NCBI RefSeq assembly: GCF_000612585.1
Contig: NZ_JFCA01000014.1
Location: forward strand, 62,001-126,000
Reading direction: 5' to 3'
Length of the DNA: 64,000 nt
Source: Pseudomonas sp. CHM02
GTDB taxonomy: Bacteria > Pseudomonadota > Gammaproteobacteria > Pseudomonadales > Pseudomonadaceae
The notes under the pieces were generated by a model, which was not told the DNA's origin, searched no databases, and was given only the letters and a program-made list of their open reading frames with translations. Shown here piece by piece: positions 36,582 to 47,402 of the stretch (positions are counted from its first letter, which is position 1; every line of letters begins with the position of its first letter). The position numbers were made by a program, and so were the translations under genes.

Positions 36582-38006
36582 ATGGCTTTAACAGTAAACA
36601 CCAACATTGCTTCCATCACTACCCAGAACGGCCTTGGCAAAGCTGCCAGCTCGCTGCAAACCTCCATGCAGCGTCTGTCCACTGGTCTGAGCATCAACAG
36701 CGCTAAAGACAACGCCGCCGGCCTGCAGATCTCCAACCGTCTGACCAGCCAAATCAACGGCCTGGGCCAGGCTGTCAAGAACGCCAACGATGGTATCTCC
36801 ATCGCGCAAACCGCTGAAGGCGCAATGCAGGCTTCGACCGACATTCTGCAAAAAATGCGTACCCTGGCTCTGTCCTCGGCTACCGGCTCCCTGAGCGACG
36901 CTGACCGTACTTCCAACCAGGAAGAATACCAGGCTCTGACTTCGGAACTGACCCGTATCTCCCAGACCACCACCTTCGGTGGCCAGAAGCTGCTGGACGG
37001 TTCGTACGGTACCAAGTCGATCCAAGTCGGCGCCAACGCCAACGAAACCATCAACCTGTCCCTGGACAACGTTGCTGCCAACAACATCGGTTCCCAGCAG
37101 ATCAAGAGCGTTGCAGTTGCTCCTAGCACCACTGGTGTAGGCGCAGGCGATATCGGCGTGACCGGCAACGGCCAGAGCAAAACTGTTGCAGTAGCTGCCG
37201 GCGACTCGGCCAAAACCATTGCCAGCAACCTGAACGGCGCAGTGGGTGGCCTGAGCGCTACCGCCAGCACTGAAGCTCAGTTCGTGGTTGGCGCTGCTGC
37301 CAAGACTGCTCCTGCTACCTTCACCATGACCGTTGGTGGCCAAGCCACTACTTTCACTGGTGTAACCGATACCGCCAGCCTGGCTGACCAACTGAAGTCC
37401 AACGCTGCCAAACTGGGCATCAGCGTTAACTACGATGAATCCAAAGGTGCTCTGTCGGTCAAGTCTGATTCCGGCGAAAACCTAGTGTTCAGCGCTTCGA
37501 CCGATGCTGGCTCGATCACTGTCAACACCCGTGACGGCAGCGGCAACTTCGCAGCAGCTGGCGTTGCCATCGCTGACGGCCTGATCGCCACCGGCGCTGT
37601 AAACCTGGACTCGTCCAAAGGCTACGCTCTGAACGGCGCTGGCGTAACTGGCCTGTTCGCAGCTACCGGTACTGCCGCTGCTTCGACCAAGACCTCTGTT
37701 GCTCAAACCGACGTGACCAGTGCTTTCAACGCACAGTCCGCCATCGCTGTAATCGACAAAGCCATCGGCGGCATCGACAGCGTACGTTCGGGCCTGGGTG
37801 CTGTTCAGAACCGTCTGACCACTACCGTAGACAACCTGACCAACATTCAGAAGAACTCCACCGCTGCACGTTCGACTGTACAAGACACCGACTTCGCTGC
37901 TGAAACAGCTGAGCTGACCAAGCAACAAACTCTGCAGTCGGCTGCTACCGCGATCCTGTCGCAAGCCAACCAACTGCCATCCGCTGTACTGAAGCTGCTT
38001 CAGTAA
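36582..38006 (+). CDS. fliC: Flagellin FliC
   Basis: This is the 474-residue filament subunit. The conserved N-terminus is [50 protein letters not shown], and the C-terminal D0/D1 ends in [35 protein letters not shown]. The central part (about 170-390) is a variable surface domain. The ATG at 36582 is preceded by AGGA and fits known flagellins; the frame is open to 36408 only by chance. Codon use is noticeably more biased to T-ending codons than in neighbours, fitting very high expression. It has a sigma-28 promoter. Confidence 0.97.
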   Translation: MALTVNTNIASITTQNGLGKAASSLQTSMQRLSTGLSINSAKDNAAGLQISNRLTSQINGLGQAVKNANDGISIAQTAEGAMQASTDILQKMRTLALSSATGSLSDADRTSNQEEYQALTSELTRISQTTTFGGQKLLDGSYGTKSIQVGANANETINLSLDNVAANNIGSQQIKSVAVAPSTTGVGAGDIGVTGNGQSKTVAVAAGDSAKTIASNLNGAVGGLSATASTEAQFVVGAAAKTAPATFTMTVGGQATTFTGVTDTASLADQLKSNAAKLGISVNYDESKGALSVKSDSGENLVFSASTDAGSITVNTRDGSGNFAAAGVAIADGLIATGAVNLDSSKGYALNGAGVTGLFAATGTAAASTKTSVAQTDVTSAFNAQSAIAVIDKAIGGIDSVRSGLGAVQNRLTTTVDNLTNIQKNSTAARSTVQDTDFAAETAELTKQQTLQSAATAILSQANQLPSAVLKLLQ

Positions 38007-38028
38007 TAACGGCGCTTGGTAACTGACG

Positions 38029-38061
38029 GAAGGGCGCGTTTACGTGCCCTTTCGTCTTTTC
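38029..38061 (+). terminator. Partial terminator or attenuator between fliC and flaG
   Basis: GAAGGGC ... GCCCTTTC forms a hairpin with loop CGTTTACG-like, followed by GTCTTTT. It would allow some read-through to flaG, giving high fliC and lower flaG message. Confidence 0.6.
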
Positions 38062-38081
38062 GGTTCTAGAGGAGATTGGAC

Positions 38082-38432
38082 ATGGACATGAGTGTAAAGC
38101 TGGCCTCGTCTTATCCACCGGTTGCACCTCAAAGCGCACCCGTGCCTGCAGTTGCGGACAAAGACAAAACCAAGGTCGAGGCGATTGCGCCGACCGCGGG
38201 TGAGCCTGAGCGGGCTGATCTTGAAAAAGCAGTCACCGATATTCGAGAATTCGTACAAGCGGCCCAGCGCAAACTGGATTTTTCCATTGATGATTCCACC
38301 CATCGGGTCGTGGTCAAGGTCATCGCCACTGAAAGTGGTGAGGTGATCCGCCAGATCCCATCGGAAACGGCCTTGAAACTGGCCCAGAGCCTGGCTACGG
38401 CCAGTCACGTGCTGTTCGACGAAAAGGTCTGA
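38082..38432 (+). CDS. flaG: Flagellar protein FlaG
   Basis: This is a 116-residue protein of the FlaG family, thought to influence filament length. The C-terminal part (RKLDFSIDDSTHRVVVKVIATESGEVIRQIPSETALKLAQSL) has the family signature SGEVIRQIP. The N-terminus is disordered. The ATG at 38082 follows GAGGAG; a TTG at 38076 is rejected. Confidence 0.93.
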   Translation: MDMSVKLASSYPPVAPQSAPVPAVADKDKTKVEAIAPTAGEPERADLEKAVTDIREFVQAAQRKLDFSIDDSTHRVVVKVIATESGEVIRQIPSETALKLAQSLATASHVLFDEKV

Positions 38433-38434
38433 GC

Positions 38435-38451
38435 TGGCACGAAACTTGTTG
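38435..38451 (+). promoter_or_regulatory. Sigma-54-like promoter of fliD with variant -12
   Basis: TGGCACGAAACTTGTTG keeps the full TGGCACG-N4-TTG spacing, but the invariant -12 GC is GT. It lies 63 bases before fliD. In P. aeruginosa fliD is RpoN-dependent. The variation may reduce its strength. Confidence 0.5.
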
Positions 38452-38513
38452 CGATGATTTCTTGAAGTGTTGTTCGTCAAGAAAGCGGCAACAACCGCAT
38501 TAGGAGAGAGGCG

Positions 38514-39908
38514 ATGGCGAGTACAACTGTTAACGGTGTTGGTTCTGGCATCGACATCCAGGGCATCGTGAAGTCCCTGGTGGACGCCGACCGGGCGCCG
38601 AAGCAGACCCAGATCAACACCCAGTCACAGAAAGCGACCACCCAGCTGTCGTCGATCGGCAAGATCCAGGCGGCATTGGACGCCTTCCGTGGCGGCATCA
38701 AGAGCATGACTGACGACAACAGTTTCAGCGGCTTGACCGGTACGTCGTCGAATGAAAAGGTCGCTACCATGACCACCGCCACCGGGGCCGCCAACGGCAG
38801 TTTCAACCTGGTGGTCAATCAGTTGGCCCAGCCTTCCAAACTCTCGACGGCGACGCTGTCGGGCGGTGCGTCGACGGTCGTCAACAAAGGCACCACCGCC
38901 ACCACGTTGACCATCTCCCAGTCGGGCAAGAATTTCGACCTGAGTGTTCCGCCTGGCGCGACCCTGCAGCAAGTGCGTGACTCGATCAACACGCAGTTCG
39001 GTACCGCCGGTCTGAGTGCCAACATCGTGACGGACTCCACCGGTTCGCGCATGGTGCTGACCTCCACCACGGGCGGCGTGGGCTCGGACCTGACGATGTC
39101 GGGTAACTCGGGTGTCGATACCGGCTACAAGGTCATCGACACGCCACAGAACGCCGAGTACACCATCGACGGCGTGCCTTATACGTCCAAGACCAACACC
39201 ATCACCGAGGCTGTGAGTGGTGTAAACATCAAGCTCTTGTCCGTGTCGCCGCCGGCAGATGCCACGGTTCCAGGGGGGGCGAAGGCGATTACCACGATTT
39301 CGGTATCGACCAGTACCACCGCGCTCAAATCGGGCGTGAAAGGCTTCGTCGACAGCTACAACGCCTTGCTCAAGGCCATAAACGCCGAAACTAAGGTGAC
39401 CAAGGATGCTGCGGGTAACTCGGTGTCGGCGACCCTGACCGGTGATGCGAACATGCGTACGCTGCAAACTGCATTGCGTAACGAGTTCAATGCCCTGTCC
39501 GGCAACGGTGCGTTGAAATCCCTGGCACAGTTCGGTGTGAGTACCGACTCCAGCACCGGTCTGCTGACCCTGGATGACAAAACCTTCGACAAGGCTGTGC
39601 TGACCAATGCCGCCGATATCAACAGCATGTTCACCGGCAAGACCGGGCTGCTGGCGCGCATGACCGCGGCGACCGACGATTACGCCAAGCCCACCACAGG
39701 GATCTTCGCGACCCGTTCGACCGCGTTGTCCGACAGCCTCAAGAAGCTGACCAACGATCAGTCGGACCTCGACGCCCACGTCCAGGACCTGACCGATAGC
39801 CTGACCCGCAAATACGCGGCGATGGACTCCCTGGTTGCCCAGCTGCGTCAGCAGAGTAACAACATCATGGGCACCCTCAACGCGCTGAACAACCAGAAAA
39901 ACACTTGA
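38514..39908 (+). CDS. fliD: Filament cap protein FliD (HAP2)
   Basis: This is the 464-residue cap that folds and inserts flagellin at the filament tip. It starts MASTTVNGVGSGIDIQGIVKSLVDADRAPKQTQINTQSQKATTQLSSIGKIQAALD, has TALKSGVKGFVDSYNALLKAINAET in the middle, and ends with the coiled helix LDAHVQDLTDSLTRKYAAMDSLVAQLRQQSNNIMGTLNAL. The ATG follows AGGAGAGAGG. The C-terminus fits the family norm. Confidence 0.96.
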   Translation: MASTTVNGVGSGIDIQGIVKSLVDADRAPKQTQINTQSQKATTQLSSIGKIQAALDAFRGGIKSMTDDNSFSGLTGTSSNEKVATMTTATGAANGSFNLVVNQLAQPSKLSTATLSGGASTVVNKGTTATTLTISQSGKNFDLSVPPGATLQQVRDSINTQFGTAGLSANIVTDSTGSRMVLTSTTGGVGSDLTMSGNSGVDTGYKVIDTPQNAEYTIDGVPYTSKTNTITEAVSGVNIKLLSVSPPADATVPGGAKAITTISVSTSTTALKSGVKGFVDSYNALLKAINAETKVTKDAAGNSVSATLTGDANMRTLQTALRNEFNALSGNGALKSLAQFGVSTDSSTGLLTLDDKTFDKAVLTNAADINSMFTGKTGLLARMTAATDDYAKPTTGIFATRSTALSDSLKKLTNDQSDLDAHVQDLTDSLTRKYAAMDSLVAQLRQQSNNIMGTLNALNNQKNT

Positions 39909-39923
39909 TCGCGCGCCCATGAA

Positions 39924-39951
39924 AAAGCCCAGGTCCATTGACCTGGGCTTT
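39924..39951 (+). terminator. Rho-independent terminator after fliD
   Basis: AAAGCCCAGGTC and GACCTGGGCTTT form a perfect 12-bp stem with loop CATT. It suggests that fliS is transcribed at least partly from its own promoter. Confidence 0.85.
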
Positions 39952-39973
39952 GTTCTTCAAAAGACCATCGGGT

Positions 39974-40000
39974 TAAAGTTTTTTGCGACTCAGTCGACAC
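39974..40000 (+). promoter_or_regulatory. Possible sigma-28 promoter of fliS
   Basis: TAAAGTTT, 11 bases, then GTCGACAC. The -35 is identical to the classical FliA box and the -10 (GCCGATAA consensus) matches in five of eight positions. It lies just after the fliD terminator. Support is positional and weak. Confidence 0.4.
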
Positions 40001-40048
40001 AATGGTTACTGAAATCCTTTTCGCTGTTACCTGTCACGAGGTAGAACC

Positions 40049-40453
40049 ATGAATCCCATGAGAGCCCTTCGCCAATACCAGAAGGTCAATTCCCATGCCC
40101 AGATCTCCGAAGCCAGCCCACATCGCCTGGTGCAAATGCTGATGGAGGGCGGGCTTGACCGCATGGCGCAGGCCAAAGGCGCACTGGCTCGTGGGGACAT
40201 TGCACAGAAGGGCCTGATGCTCGGCAAGGCAGTCGACATCATCATCGGTCTGCGTGATGGCCTGGATGCCGAGAAGAGCGAAGACCCGGCTTACGTCCAG
40301 CAATTGGAAAGTCTGTACGCGTACATGACCAACCGTTTGATGGAAGCCAATCTGCACAACGATGCCAGCATGATCGACGAAGTCGCTCGGTTGCTGATTA
40401 CCGTGAAAGAAGGCTGGGATGCCATCGCAACACCACAAGGTGCCGCACAATAA
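40049..40453 (+). CDS. fliS: Flagellin export chaperone FliS
   Basis: This is a 134-residue helical protein that binds the C-terminus of flagellin before export. It carries RALRQYQKVNSHAQISEASPHRLVQMLMEGGLDRMAQAKGALARGD, typical of FliS. The ATG follows a GAGGTAG site. It follows a terminator and a possible FliA promoter, and the fliT-like gene comes next. Confidence 0.95.
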   Translation: MNPMRALRQYQKVNSHAQISEASPHRLVQMLMEGGLDRMAQAKGALARGDIAQKGLMLGKAVDIIIGLRDGLDAEKSEDPAYVQQLESLYAYMTNRLMEANLHNDASMIDEVARLLITVKEGWDAIATPQGAAQ

Positions 40454-40478
40454 GGCCATTGGCCTTGAGGAACACATC

Positions 40479-40775
40479 ATGAGCCACGCACTGCAACGCA
40501 TCGACGAAACCCGCGAAGCCCTGATTGGCGCGCTGGCGGAACGGAACTGGGACGCCATCGGCGAACTCGACCTGGGCTGCCGCAACGTGATCGAGGAAGT
40601 GCTGAGCGAAGCGCCAGTGAACGAGGACGTGTTGCGAGAGAAGCTGGAAAGCCTGCTGGCGGTGTATCAGCAGTTGCTTGAGGTGACGACCGGCGAGCGC
40701 CAGGCGATTTTTGAAGAGATGTCGCTGATCAACCGAGCGAAAAACGCGTCAAAGGTTTACCATCTGTTCGGCTGA
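40479..40775 (+). CDS. fliT: FliT/FleP-like flagellar chaperone
   Basis: This is a 98-residue all-helical protein after fliS, starting MSHALQRIDETREALIGALAERNWDAIGELD, with a central helical hairpin (LREKLESLLAVYQQLLEVTTGERQAIFEEM). Position and size match FliT, the FliD chaperone; the Pseudomonas equivalent at this place is also called fleP in P. aeruginosa. The start at 40479 has a TTGAGGAA site; the frame is open to 40419. The specific partner is inferred from position. Confidence 0.75.
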   Translation: MSHALQRIDETREALIGALAERNWDAIGELDLGCRNVIEEVLSEAPVNEDVLREKLESLLAVYQQLLEVTTGERQAIFEEMSLINRAKNASKVYHLFG

Positions 40776-40945
40776 ATGGGCTCGGTTAGTCCGAACGGTG
40801 CGTCATATATTTGACTGTGCCAGCGTTTTTGACTTAACTAGTGCTGTTTTCAGATTTCAGACGTCTAGTAAGGTACAAAGTCTTACAGGCGTCTCGATTG
40901 CCCTCGCTCTGGGGCACGAAGTTTTACTAGGGAAGTTGCTATTGC

Positions 40946-42421
<1,476 letters not shown>

Positions 42422-42433
42422 CGCCTGTTTTTC

Positions 42434-42462
42434 AAGCCGCTGATTTATCAGCGGTTTTTTTT
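42434..42462 (+). terminator. Rho-independent terminator after fleQ
   Basis: CCGCTGA / TCAGCGG stem with a TTTA loop and an uninterrupted T8 tail. It directly abuts the sigma-54 element of fleSR. Confidence 0.9.
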
Positions 42463-42479
42463 CGGCACAAGTATTGCTA
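42462..42479 (+). promoter_or_regulatory. Sigma-54 promoter of fleSR
   Basis: TCGGCACAAGTATTGCTA has GG-N10-GC and close agreement with TGGCAC-N5-TTGCT. It lies 50 bases before fleS. In P. aeruginosa fleSR is a FleQ/RpoN class II operon. Confidence 0.8.
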
Positions 42480-42528
42480 CAGCCCTCGCAACGTTCCGTT
42501 TAACTGACGGTCAGCCAAGCGAGAGAGC

Positions 42529-43743
42529 ATGATGCCCCACGCCGCCCAACACTCTTCCAGCCCTGCCATCCCAGGGCTCGTTCCGTCTGTAGAACAGCAA
42601 AGCCGCCAGGGCCTGGAACAGGCCTTTTCGCTGTTCAACCAGATGTCCAGCCAACTGACGGATTCCTACAGCCTGCTCGAAGCCCGGGTGTCCGAGCTTA
42701 AAGGCGAGCTCGCCGTGGTCAGTGCCCAGCGCATGGAAGAGTTGGCCGAGAAAGAGCGCCTGGCCAACCGTCTGCAAAACCTGCTGTCGTTGCTGCCCGG
42801 TGGCGTGATCGTCATCGATGAAGAAGGCCGCGTGCGCGAAGCCAACCCGGCCGCCTGCGACATGCTCGGCCTGCCGCTGGAAGGTGAGTTGTGGCGCCAT
42901 GTCATCACCCGCTGCTTCGCGCCGCGTGAAGACGACGGCCACGAAATCTCCCTCAAGGACGGCCGGCGTTTGTCCATCGCCACCCGTTCCCTGGACGCGG
43001 AGCCGGGCCAGTTGGTGCTGCTCAACGACCTGACTGAAACCCGTCACCTGCAAGACCAGTTGGCGCGCCACGAGCGTTTGTCGTCGCTGGGGCGCATGGT
43101 CGCTTCTCTGGCGCATCAGATCCGCACACCGCTGTCGGCGGCGCTGATCTACGCCAGTCATTTGACTGACGAACAATTGCCCGCGGCGACCCACCAACGT
43201 TTTGCCGGGCGCCTCAAGGAGCGCCTGCATGAGTTGGAGCACCAGGTGCGTGACATGCTGGTGTTTGCCCGTGGCGAATTGCCGCTGACCGACCGCATCA
43301 CGCCGGCCGAGTTGATGCAGGCCCTGCAAGCGGCGGCCGCTACCCATATTCAAGACGTGCACGTGCGTTGGCAGTGCGACAGCCACCTCGGTGAGTTGCT
43401 GTGCAACCGCGACACTCTGGTTGGATCACTGCTCAACCTGATCGAAAACGCCACCCAGGCCAGTGGCCCCGGTGCGCGGCTCAAGGTGCACCTGTACAAA
43501 CGCGAGCAAAACCTGCGCCTGTGCATCAGCGACAGTGGCAGCGGTATCGAGCCGGCCGTGCTGCAGCGCCTGGGCGAACCTTTTTTCACCACCAAGACCA
43601 ACGGTACCGGCCTGGGCCTGACCGTGGTCAAGGCCGTGGCGCGTGCCCATCAGGGAGAATTGCAGTTGCACTCCCGTGTGGGGCGTGGCACCTGTGCATT
43701 GATGACCTTGCCGCTGTTTTCATGCGCGGCAAGCGCGGAGTAG
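42529..43743 (+). CDS. fleS: Flagellar sensor kinase FleS
   Basis: This is a 404-residue soluble histidine kinase with no membrane helices. A PAS domain lies at about residues 85-165 (LPGGVIVIDEEGRVREANPAACDMLGLPL), and a HisKA box with His196 (SLAHQIRTPLSAAL). The HATPase domain has NLIENATQAS, DSGSGIEP and GTGLGLTVV. It phosphorylates FleR to activate class III genes. fleR starts 7 bases after its stop. Confidence 0.95.
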   Translation: MMPHAAQHSSSPAIPGLVPSVEQQSRQGLEQAFSLFNQMSSQLTDSYSLLEARVSELKGELAVVSAQRMEELAEKERLANRLQNLLSLLPGGVIVIDEEGRVREANPAACDMLGLPLEGELWRHVITRCFAPREDDGHEISLKDGRRLSIATRSLDAEPGQLVLLNDLTETRHLQDQLARHERLSSLGRMVASLAHQIRTPLSAALIYASHLTDEQLPAATHQRFAGRLKERLHELEHQVRDMLVFARGELPLTDRITPAELMQALQAAAATHIQDVHVRWQCDSHLGELLCNRDTLVGSLLNLIENATQASGPGARLKVHLYKREQNLRLCISDSGSGIEPAVLQRLGEPFFTTKTNGTGLGLTVVKAVARAHQGELQLHSRVGRGTCALMTLPLFSCAASAE

Positions 43744-43750
43744 AAGGGAT

Positions 43751-45127
43751 ATGGCTATCAAGGTTCTGTTGGTGGAAGACGATCGCGCCCTGCGTGAAGC
43801 ATTGGCTGACACGCTGCTATTGGCGGGCCATGACTACCGGGCGGTCGGTTCTGCCGAAGACGCCTTGGAGGCGGTGGAGCAGGAGTCCTTCAGCCTGGTG
43901 GTCAGCGACGTGAACATGCCCGGCATGGACGGTCACCAGTTGCTCGGCCTGCTGCGCGCGCGTCAGCCGCAGTTGCCGGTGTTGCTGATGACCGCCCATG
44001 GCGCCGTTGAGCGTGCCGTCGATGCCATGCGCCAGGGCGCGGCGGATTATCTGGTCAAACCCTTCGAACCCAAAGCCTTGATCGAGCTGGTCGCGCGGCA
44101 TGCCCTGGGCGTGATCCCGGCCAGTGACGGCGAGGGGCCGATTGCCTTTGAGCCGGCCAGTGCGCAATTGCTGGAGCTGGCGGCCCGTGTGGCGCGCAGC
44201 GATTCCACCGTGTTGATTTCCGGTGAGTCCGGCACCGGCAAGGAAGTGCTGGCGCGTTATATCCACCAGCAATCGACCCGCGCCAAGCAACCGTTTATCG
44301 CCATCAACTGCGCGGCGATCCCCGACAACATGCTCGAAGCCACGTTGTTTGGCCACGAAAAAGGCTCGTTCACCGGCGCCATCGCGGCCCAGGCAGGCAA
44401 GTTCGAACAGGCTGACGGCGGCACCATCCTGCTCGATGAAATTTCGGAAATGCCCCTGGGCCTGCAAGCCAAGTTGCTGCGGGTGCTGCAGGAGCGTGAA
44501 GTGGAGCGTGTCGGCGCACGCAAGCCGATCCAGCTGGACATTCGTGTGGTTGCCACGACTAACCGTGACCTGGCGGGCGAAGTGGCGGCGGGGCGCTTTC
44601 GCGAAGATCTGTTCTACCGACTCTCTGTATTTCCCCTGGCCTGGCGCCCGTTGCGCGAACGCCCGGCGGATATCATTCCGCTGGCCGAGCGCCTGCTGAA
44701 CAACCACGTCAAAAAAATGAAGCACGCCCAGGCGCGGCTGTCGGCCGAGGCCCAGGCCTGCCTGATCGGCTACCCGTGGCCCGGTAACGTGCGGGAGCTC
44801 GACAACGCCATCCAGCGTGCGCTGATCCTGCAACAGGGCGGCCTGATCCAGCCGCAGGATTTCTGCCTGGCCATGGGCAGTGGTGTGGCGCCGCTGCCGA
44901 CCCTGGCGCCCGCGCCCGTGGTTGCCGAAACCGAAACCGCCGGTGCGCTGGGCGACGACCTGCGTCGCCGCGAATTCCAGATGATCATCGACACCCTGCG
45001 CGCCGAGCGCGGCCGCCGCAAAGAGGCTGCCGAGCGACTGGGGATAAGCCCGCGGACCTTGCGCTACAAGCTGGCGCAGATGCGCGACGCCGGCATGGAT
45101 GTGGAAGCGTATCTGTTCGCTACCTGA
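43751..45127 (+). CDS. fleR: Flagellar response regulator FleR
   Basis: This is a 458-residue NtrC-type activator. The receiver has phospho-acceptor Asp53 (VVSDVNMPGMDG). The AAA+ domain has Walker [16 protein letters not shown] and the sigma-54 loop GSFTGA, and the C-terminal Fis HTH ends in KEAAERLGISPRTLRYKLAQMRDAGM. With FleS it activates class III operons such as flgF onwards. Between fleR and fliE there is a small dyad (GTCGGT...ACCGAC) and a short hairpin with a TTTTCTT tail that may partly terminate transcription. Confidence 0.96.
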   Translation: MAIKVLLVEDDRALREALADTLLLAGHDYRAVGSAEDALEAVEQESFSLVVSDVNMPGMDGHQLLGLLRARQPQLPVLLMTAHGAVERAVDAMRQGAADYLVKPFEPKALIELVARHALGVIPASDGEGPIAFEPASAQLLELAARVARSDSTVLISGESGTGKEVLARYIHQQSTRAKQPFIAINCAAIPDNMLEATLFGHEKGSFTGAIAAQAGKFEQADGGTILLDEISEMPLGLQAKLLRVLQEREVERVGARKPIQLDIRVVATTNRDLAGEVAAGRFREDLFYRLSVFPLAWRPLRERPADIIPLAERLLNNHVKKMKHAQARLSAEAQACLIGYPWPGNVRELDNAIQRALILQQGGLIQPQDFCLAMGSGVAPLPTLAPAPVVAETETAGALGDDLRRREFQMIIDTLRAERGRRKEAAERLGISPRTLRYKLAQMRDAGMDVEAYLFAT

Positions 45128-45196
45128 TGGTTATCCAGGCGGTCGGTATCGAGACCGACAAGGTTTGTCGCCTTTTCTTACGAGTTGAACCAGAGC

Positions 45197-45213
45197 TGGC
45201 ACCCTTGTTGCTA
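45197..45213 (+). promoter_or_regulatory. Sigma-54 promoter of fliE operon
   Basis: TGGCACCCTTGTTGCTA is a perfect match to TGGCAC-N5-TTGCT, with GG-N10-GC. It lies about 62 bases before fliE. The fliEFGHIJ operon is class II, FleQ-activated, in P. aeruginosa. Confidence 0.9.
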
Positions 45214-45274
45214 CCTCCCCTAGTAATTGCGGCGTAGCGTCAAAAAAAATGCGGGTTGTCGGAGAGAGAAGTTC

Positions 45275-45604
45275 ATGAGCCAGGGTATTGAGTTCAATCG
45301 GTTGATGTTGGATATGCGCTCCATGCAAATGGATGCCATGGCTCAACCGAAATCCGTCGCGCCAGCGCCGGAATTGGGCCAAAGCAGCTTCGCCGACATG
45401 CTCGGCCAGGCCATCAACAAAGTCAGTGACACCCAGCAAGCTTCCAGCCAGTTGGCCAACGCGTTCGAGATCGGCAAAAGCGGCGTGGACCTCACCGATG
45501 TGATGGTCGCCTCGCAAAAGGCCAGCGTTTCGTTCCAGGCGTTGACCCAGGTGCGTAACAAGCTGGTTCAGGCTTACCAAGACATCATGCAGATGCCGGT
45601 TTAA
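45275..45604 (+). CDS. fliE: Hook-basal body adaptor FliE
   Basis: This is a 109-residue export-apparatus to rod adaptor between the MS ring and FlgB. The C-terminal half [71 protein letters not shown] is characteristic. The ATG at 45275 follows GGAGAGAG; the upstream extension to 45227 is rejected. Confidence 0.96.
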   Translation: MSQGIEFNRLMLDMRSMQMDAMAQPKSVAPAPELGQSSFADMLGQAINKVSDTQQASSQLANAFEIGKSGVDLTDVMVASQKASVSFQALTQVRNKLVQAYQDIMQMPV

Positions 45605-45620
45605 GGACGAGATTTAAGTC

Positions 45621-47402
45621 ATGGCAGAAGCAGTCGTGGACAACGTACCCGCCAAGGCAGACGGCAAGCCGCCGCTGTTTGGCCTGTCGTTCCTGGAAAA
45701 TCTCTCCGAAATGACCATGTTGCGTCAGGTAGGCCTGATGGTCGGCCTGGCTGCCAGCGTGGCGATTGGTTTTGCCGTGGTGTTGTGGTCGCAGCAACCC
45801 GATTACCGGCCGCTGTACGGCAGCCTGGCAGGCATGGATTCCAAGCAGATCATGGAAACCCTGGCCGCCGCCGACATCGCCTACACCGTGGAGCCCAACT
45901 CCGGGGCGCTGCTGGTCAAGGCCGACGACGTAGCCCGTGCGCGCATGAAACTCGCCGCCGCTGGCGTGACCCCGTCCGACAGCAATATCGGTTTTGAGAT
46001 CCTCGACAAGGACCAGGGCCTGGGTACCAGCCAGTTCATGGAAGCCACTCGCTACCGTCGTGGCCTGGAAGGTGAACTGGCGCGCACCATCTCCAGCCTG
46101 AACAACGTCAAGGGTGCCCGTGTGCACCTGGCCATTCCGAAAAGCTCGGTGTTTGTGCGCGATGAGCGCAAGCCAAGCGCCTCGGTACTGGTGGAACTGT
46201 TCGCTGGCCGCTCCCTGGAGCCTGGCCAGGTACTGGCCATCGTCAACTTGGTGGCCACCAGCGTTCCTGAACTGAGCAAATCGCAGATCACCGTGGTGGA
46301 CCAGAAGGGCAACCTGCTGTCCGACCAGGCGGAAAACTCCGCGCTGACCCAGGCCGGCAAACAGTTCGACTACAGCCGTCGCGTCGAAAGCATGCTCACC
46401 CAACGTGTGCACAACATCCTGCAGCCGGTGCTGGGCAACGACCGCTACAAGGCGGAAGTGTCTGCCGACGTGGACTTCAGTGCCGTCGAGTCGACCTCCG
46501 AGCAGTTCAACCCGGACCAGCCGGCACTGCGCAGCGAGCAGTCCACCAGCGAACAACGCACCGCCGCCAATGGCCCGCCGCAAGGCGTGCCGGGAGCCCT
46601 GAGCAACCAGCCACCGGCCCCGGCCTCGGCCCCGCAAACCACTGGCGGCACAGCTGCCGGCGCAGGCGCGGTGCAACCTGGCCAGCCACTGTTGGACGCC
46701 AATGGTCAGCAGATCATGGACCCGGCCACCGGCCAGCCGATGCTCGCACCTTACCCGGCGGACAAGCGTAACCAGTCCACCAAGAACTTCGAACTCGACC
46801 GTTCCATCAGCCACACCAAGCAGCAACAAGGCCGCGTCAATCGCCTGTCGGTGTCGGTGGTGGTGGATGATCAGGTCAAGGTCAACGCCGCGGATGGCGC
46901 GGTTACCCGCGCCCCATGGAGCGCCGACGAACTGGCGCGCTTCACTCGCCTGGTGCAGGACGCCGTCGGTTTCGACGCCAGCCGGGGTGACAGTGTCAGC
47001 GTGATCAACATGCCGTTCTCCGCCGAGCGTGGCGAAGTGATCGCCGAGCCGGCGTTCTACTCGCAGCCGTGGTTCTGGGACATCGTCAAGCAAGTGCTGG
47101 GAGTGTTGTTCATCCTGGTGCTGGTGTTCGGCGTGTTGCGGCCGGTGCTCAACAACATCACCGGCAACGGCAAGAAGCAACTGGCCGCCTTCGGTGGCAG
47201 CGATGTCGAGTTGGGTGGCATGGGCGGCCTGGACGGCGAACTGGCCAACGACCGCGTGAGCCTCGGTGGCCCGCAAAGCATCCTGTTGCCAAGCCCGAGC
47301 GAGGGTTATGACGCTCAGCTGAATGCAATCAAGAGTCTGGTGGCAGAAGACCCGGGTCGTGTGGCCCAGGTCGTGAAAGAGTGGATCAACGCAGATGAGT
47401 GA
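45621..47402 (+). CDS. fliF: Flagellar MS-ring protein FliF
   Basis: This is a 593-residue inner-membrane ring protein. A TM helix at about 36-56 (VGLMVGLAASVAIGFAVVLW) is followed by the periplasmic RBM domains (KSSVFVRDERKPSASVLVEL). A Gln/Pro/Ala-rich spacer at about 300-380 follows, then a second TM (DIVKQVLGVLFILVLVFGVLRPV). The C-terminal FliG-binding tail contains NAIKSLVAEDPGRVAQVVKEWINAD. Its stop overlaps the fliG start by 8 bases. Confidence 0.97.
   Translation: MAEAVVDNVPAKADGKPPLFGLSFLENLSEMTMLRQVGLMVGLAASVAIGFAVVLWSQQPDYRPLYGSLAGMDSKQIMETLAAADIAYTVEPNSGALLVKADDVARARMKLAAAGVTPSDSNIGFEILDKDQGLGTSQFMEATRYRRGLEGELARTISSLNNVKGARVHLAIPKSSVFVRDERKPSASVLVELFAGRSLEPGQVLAIVNLVATSVPELSKSQITVVDQKGNLLSDQAENSALTQAGKQFDYSRRVESMLTQRVHNILQPVLGNDRYKAEVSADVDFSAVESTSEQFNPDQPALRSEQSTSEQRTAANGPPQGVPGALSNQPPAPASAPQTTGGTAAGAGAVQPGQPLLDANGQQIMDPATGQPMLAPYPADKRNQSTKNFELDRSISHTKQQQGRVNRLSVSVVVDDQVKVNAADGAVTRAPWSADELARFTRLVQDAVGFDASRGDSVSVINMPFSAERGEVIAEPAFYSQPWFWDIVKQVLGVLFILVLVFGVLRPVLNNITGNGKKQLAAFGGSDVELGGMGGLDGELANDRVSLGGPQSILLPSPSEGYDAQLNAIKSLVAEDPGRVAQVVKEWINADE

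Noticed and set aside
40776..40945. Sigma-70 promoter of fleQ
   Set aside because: TTGACT occurs twice, but no -10 box with correct spacing is convincing, so it is not annotated.
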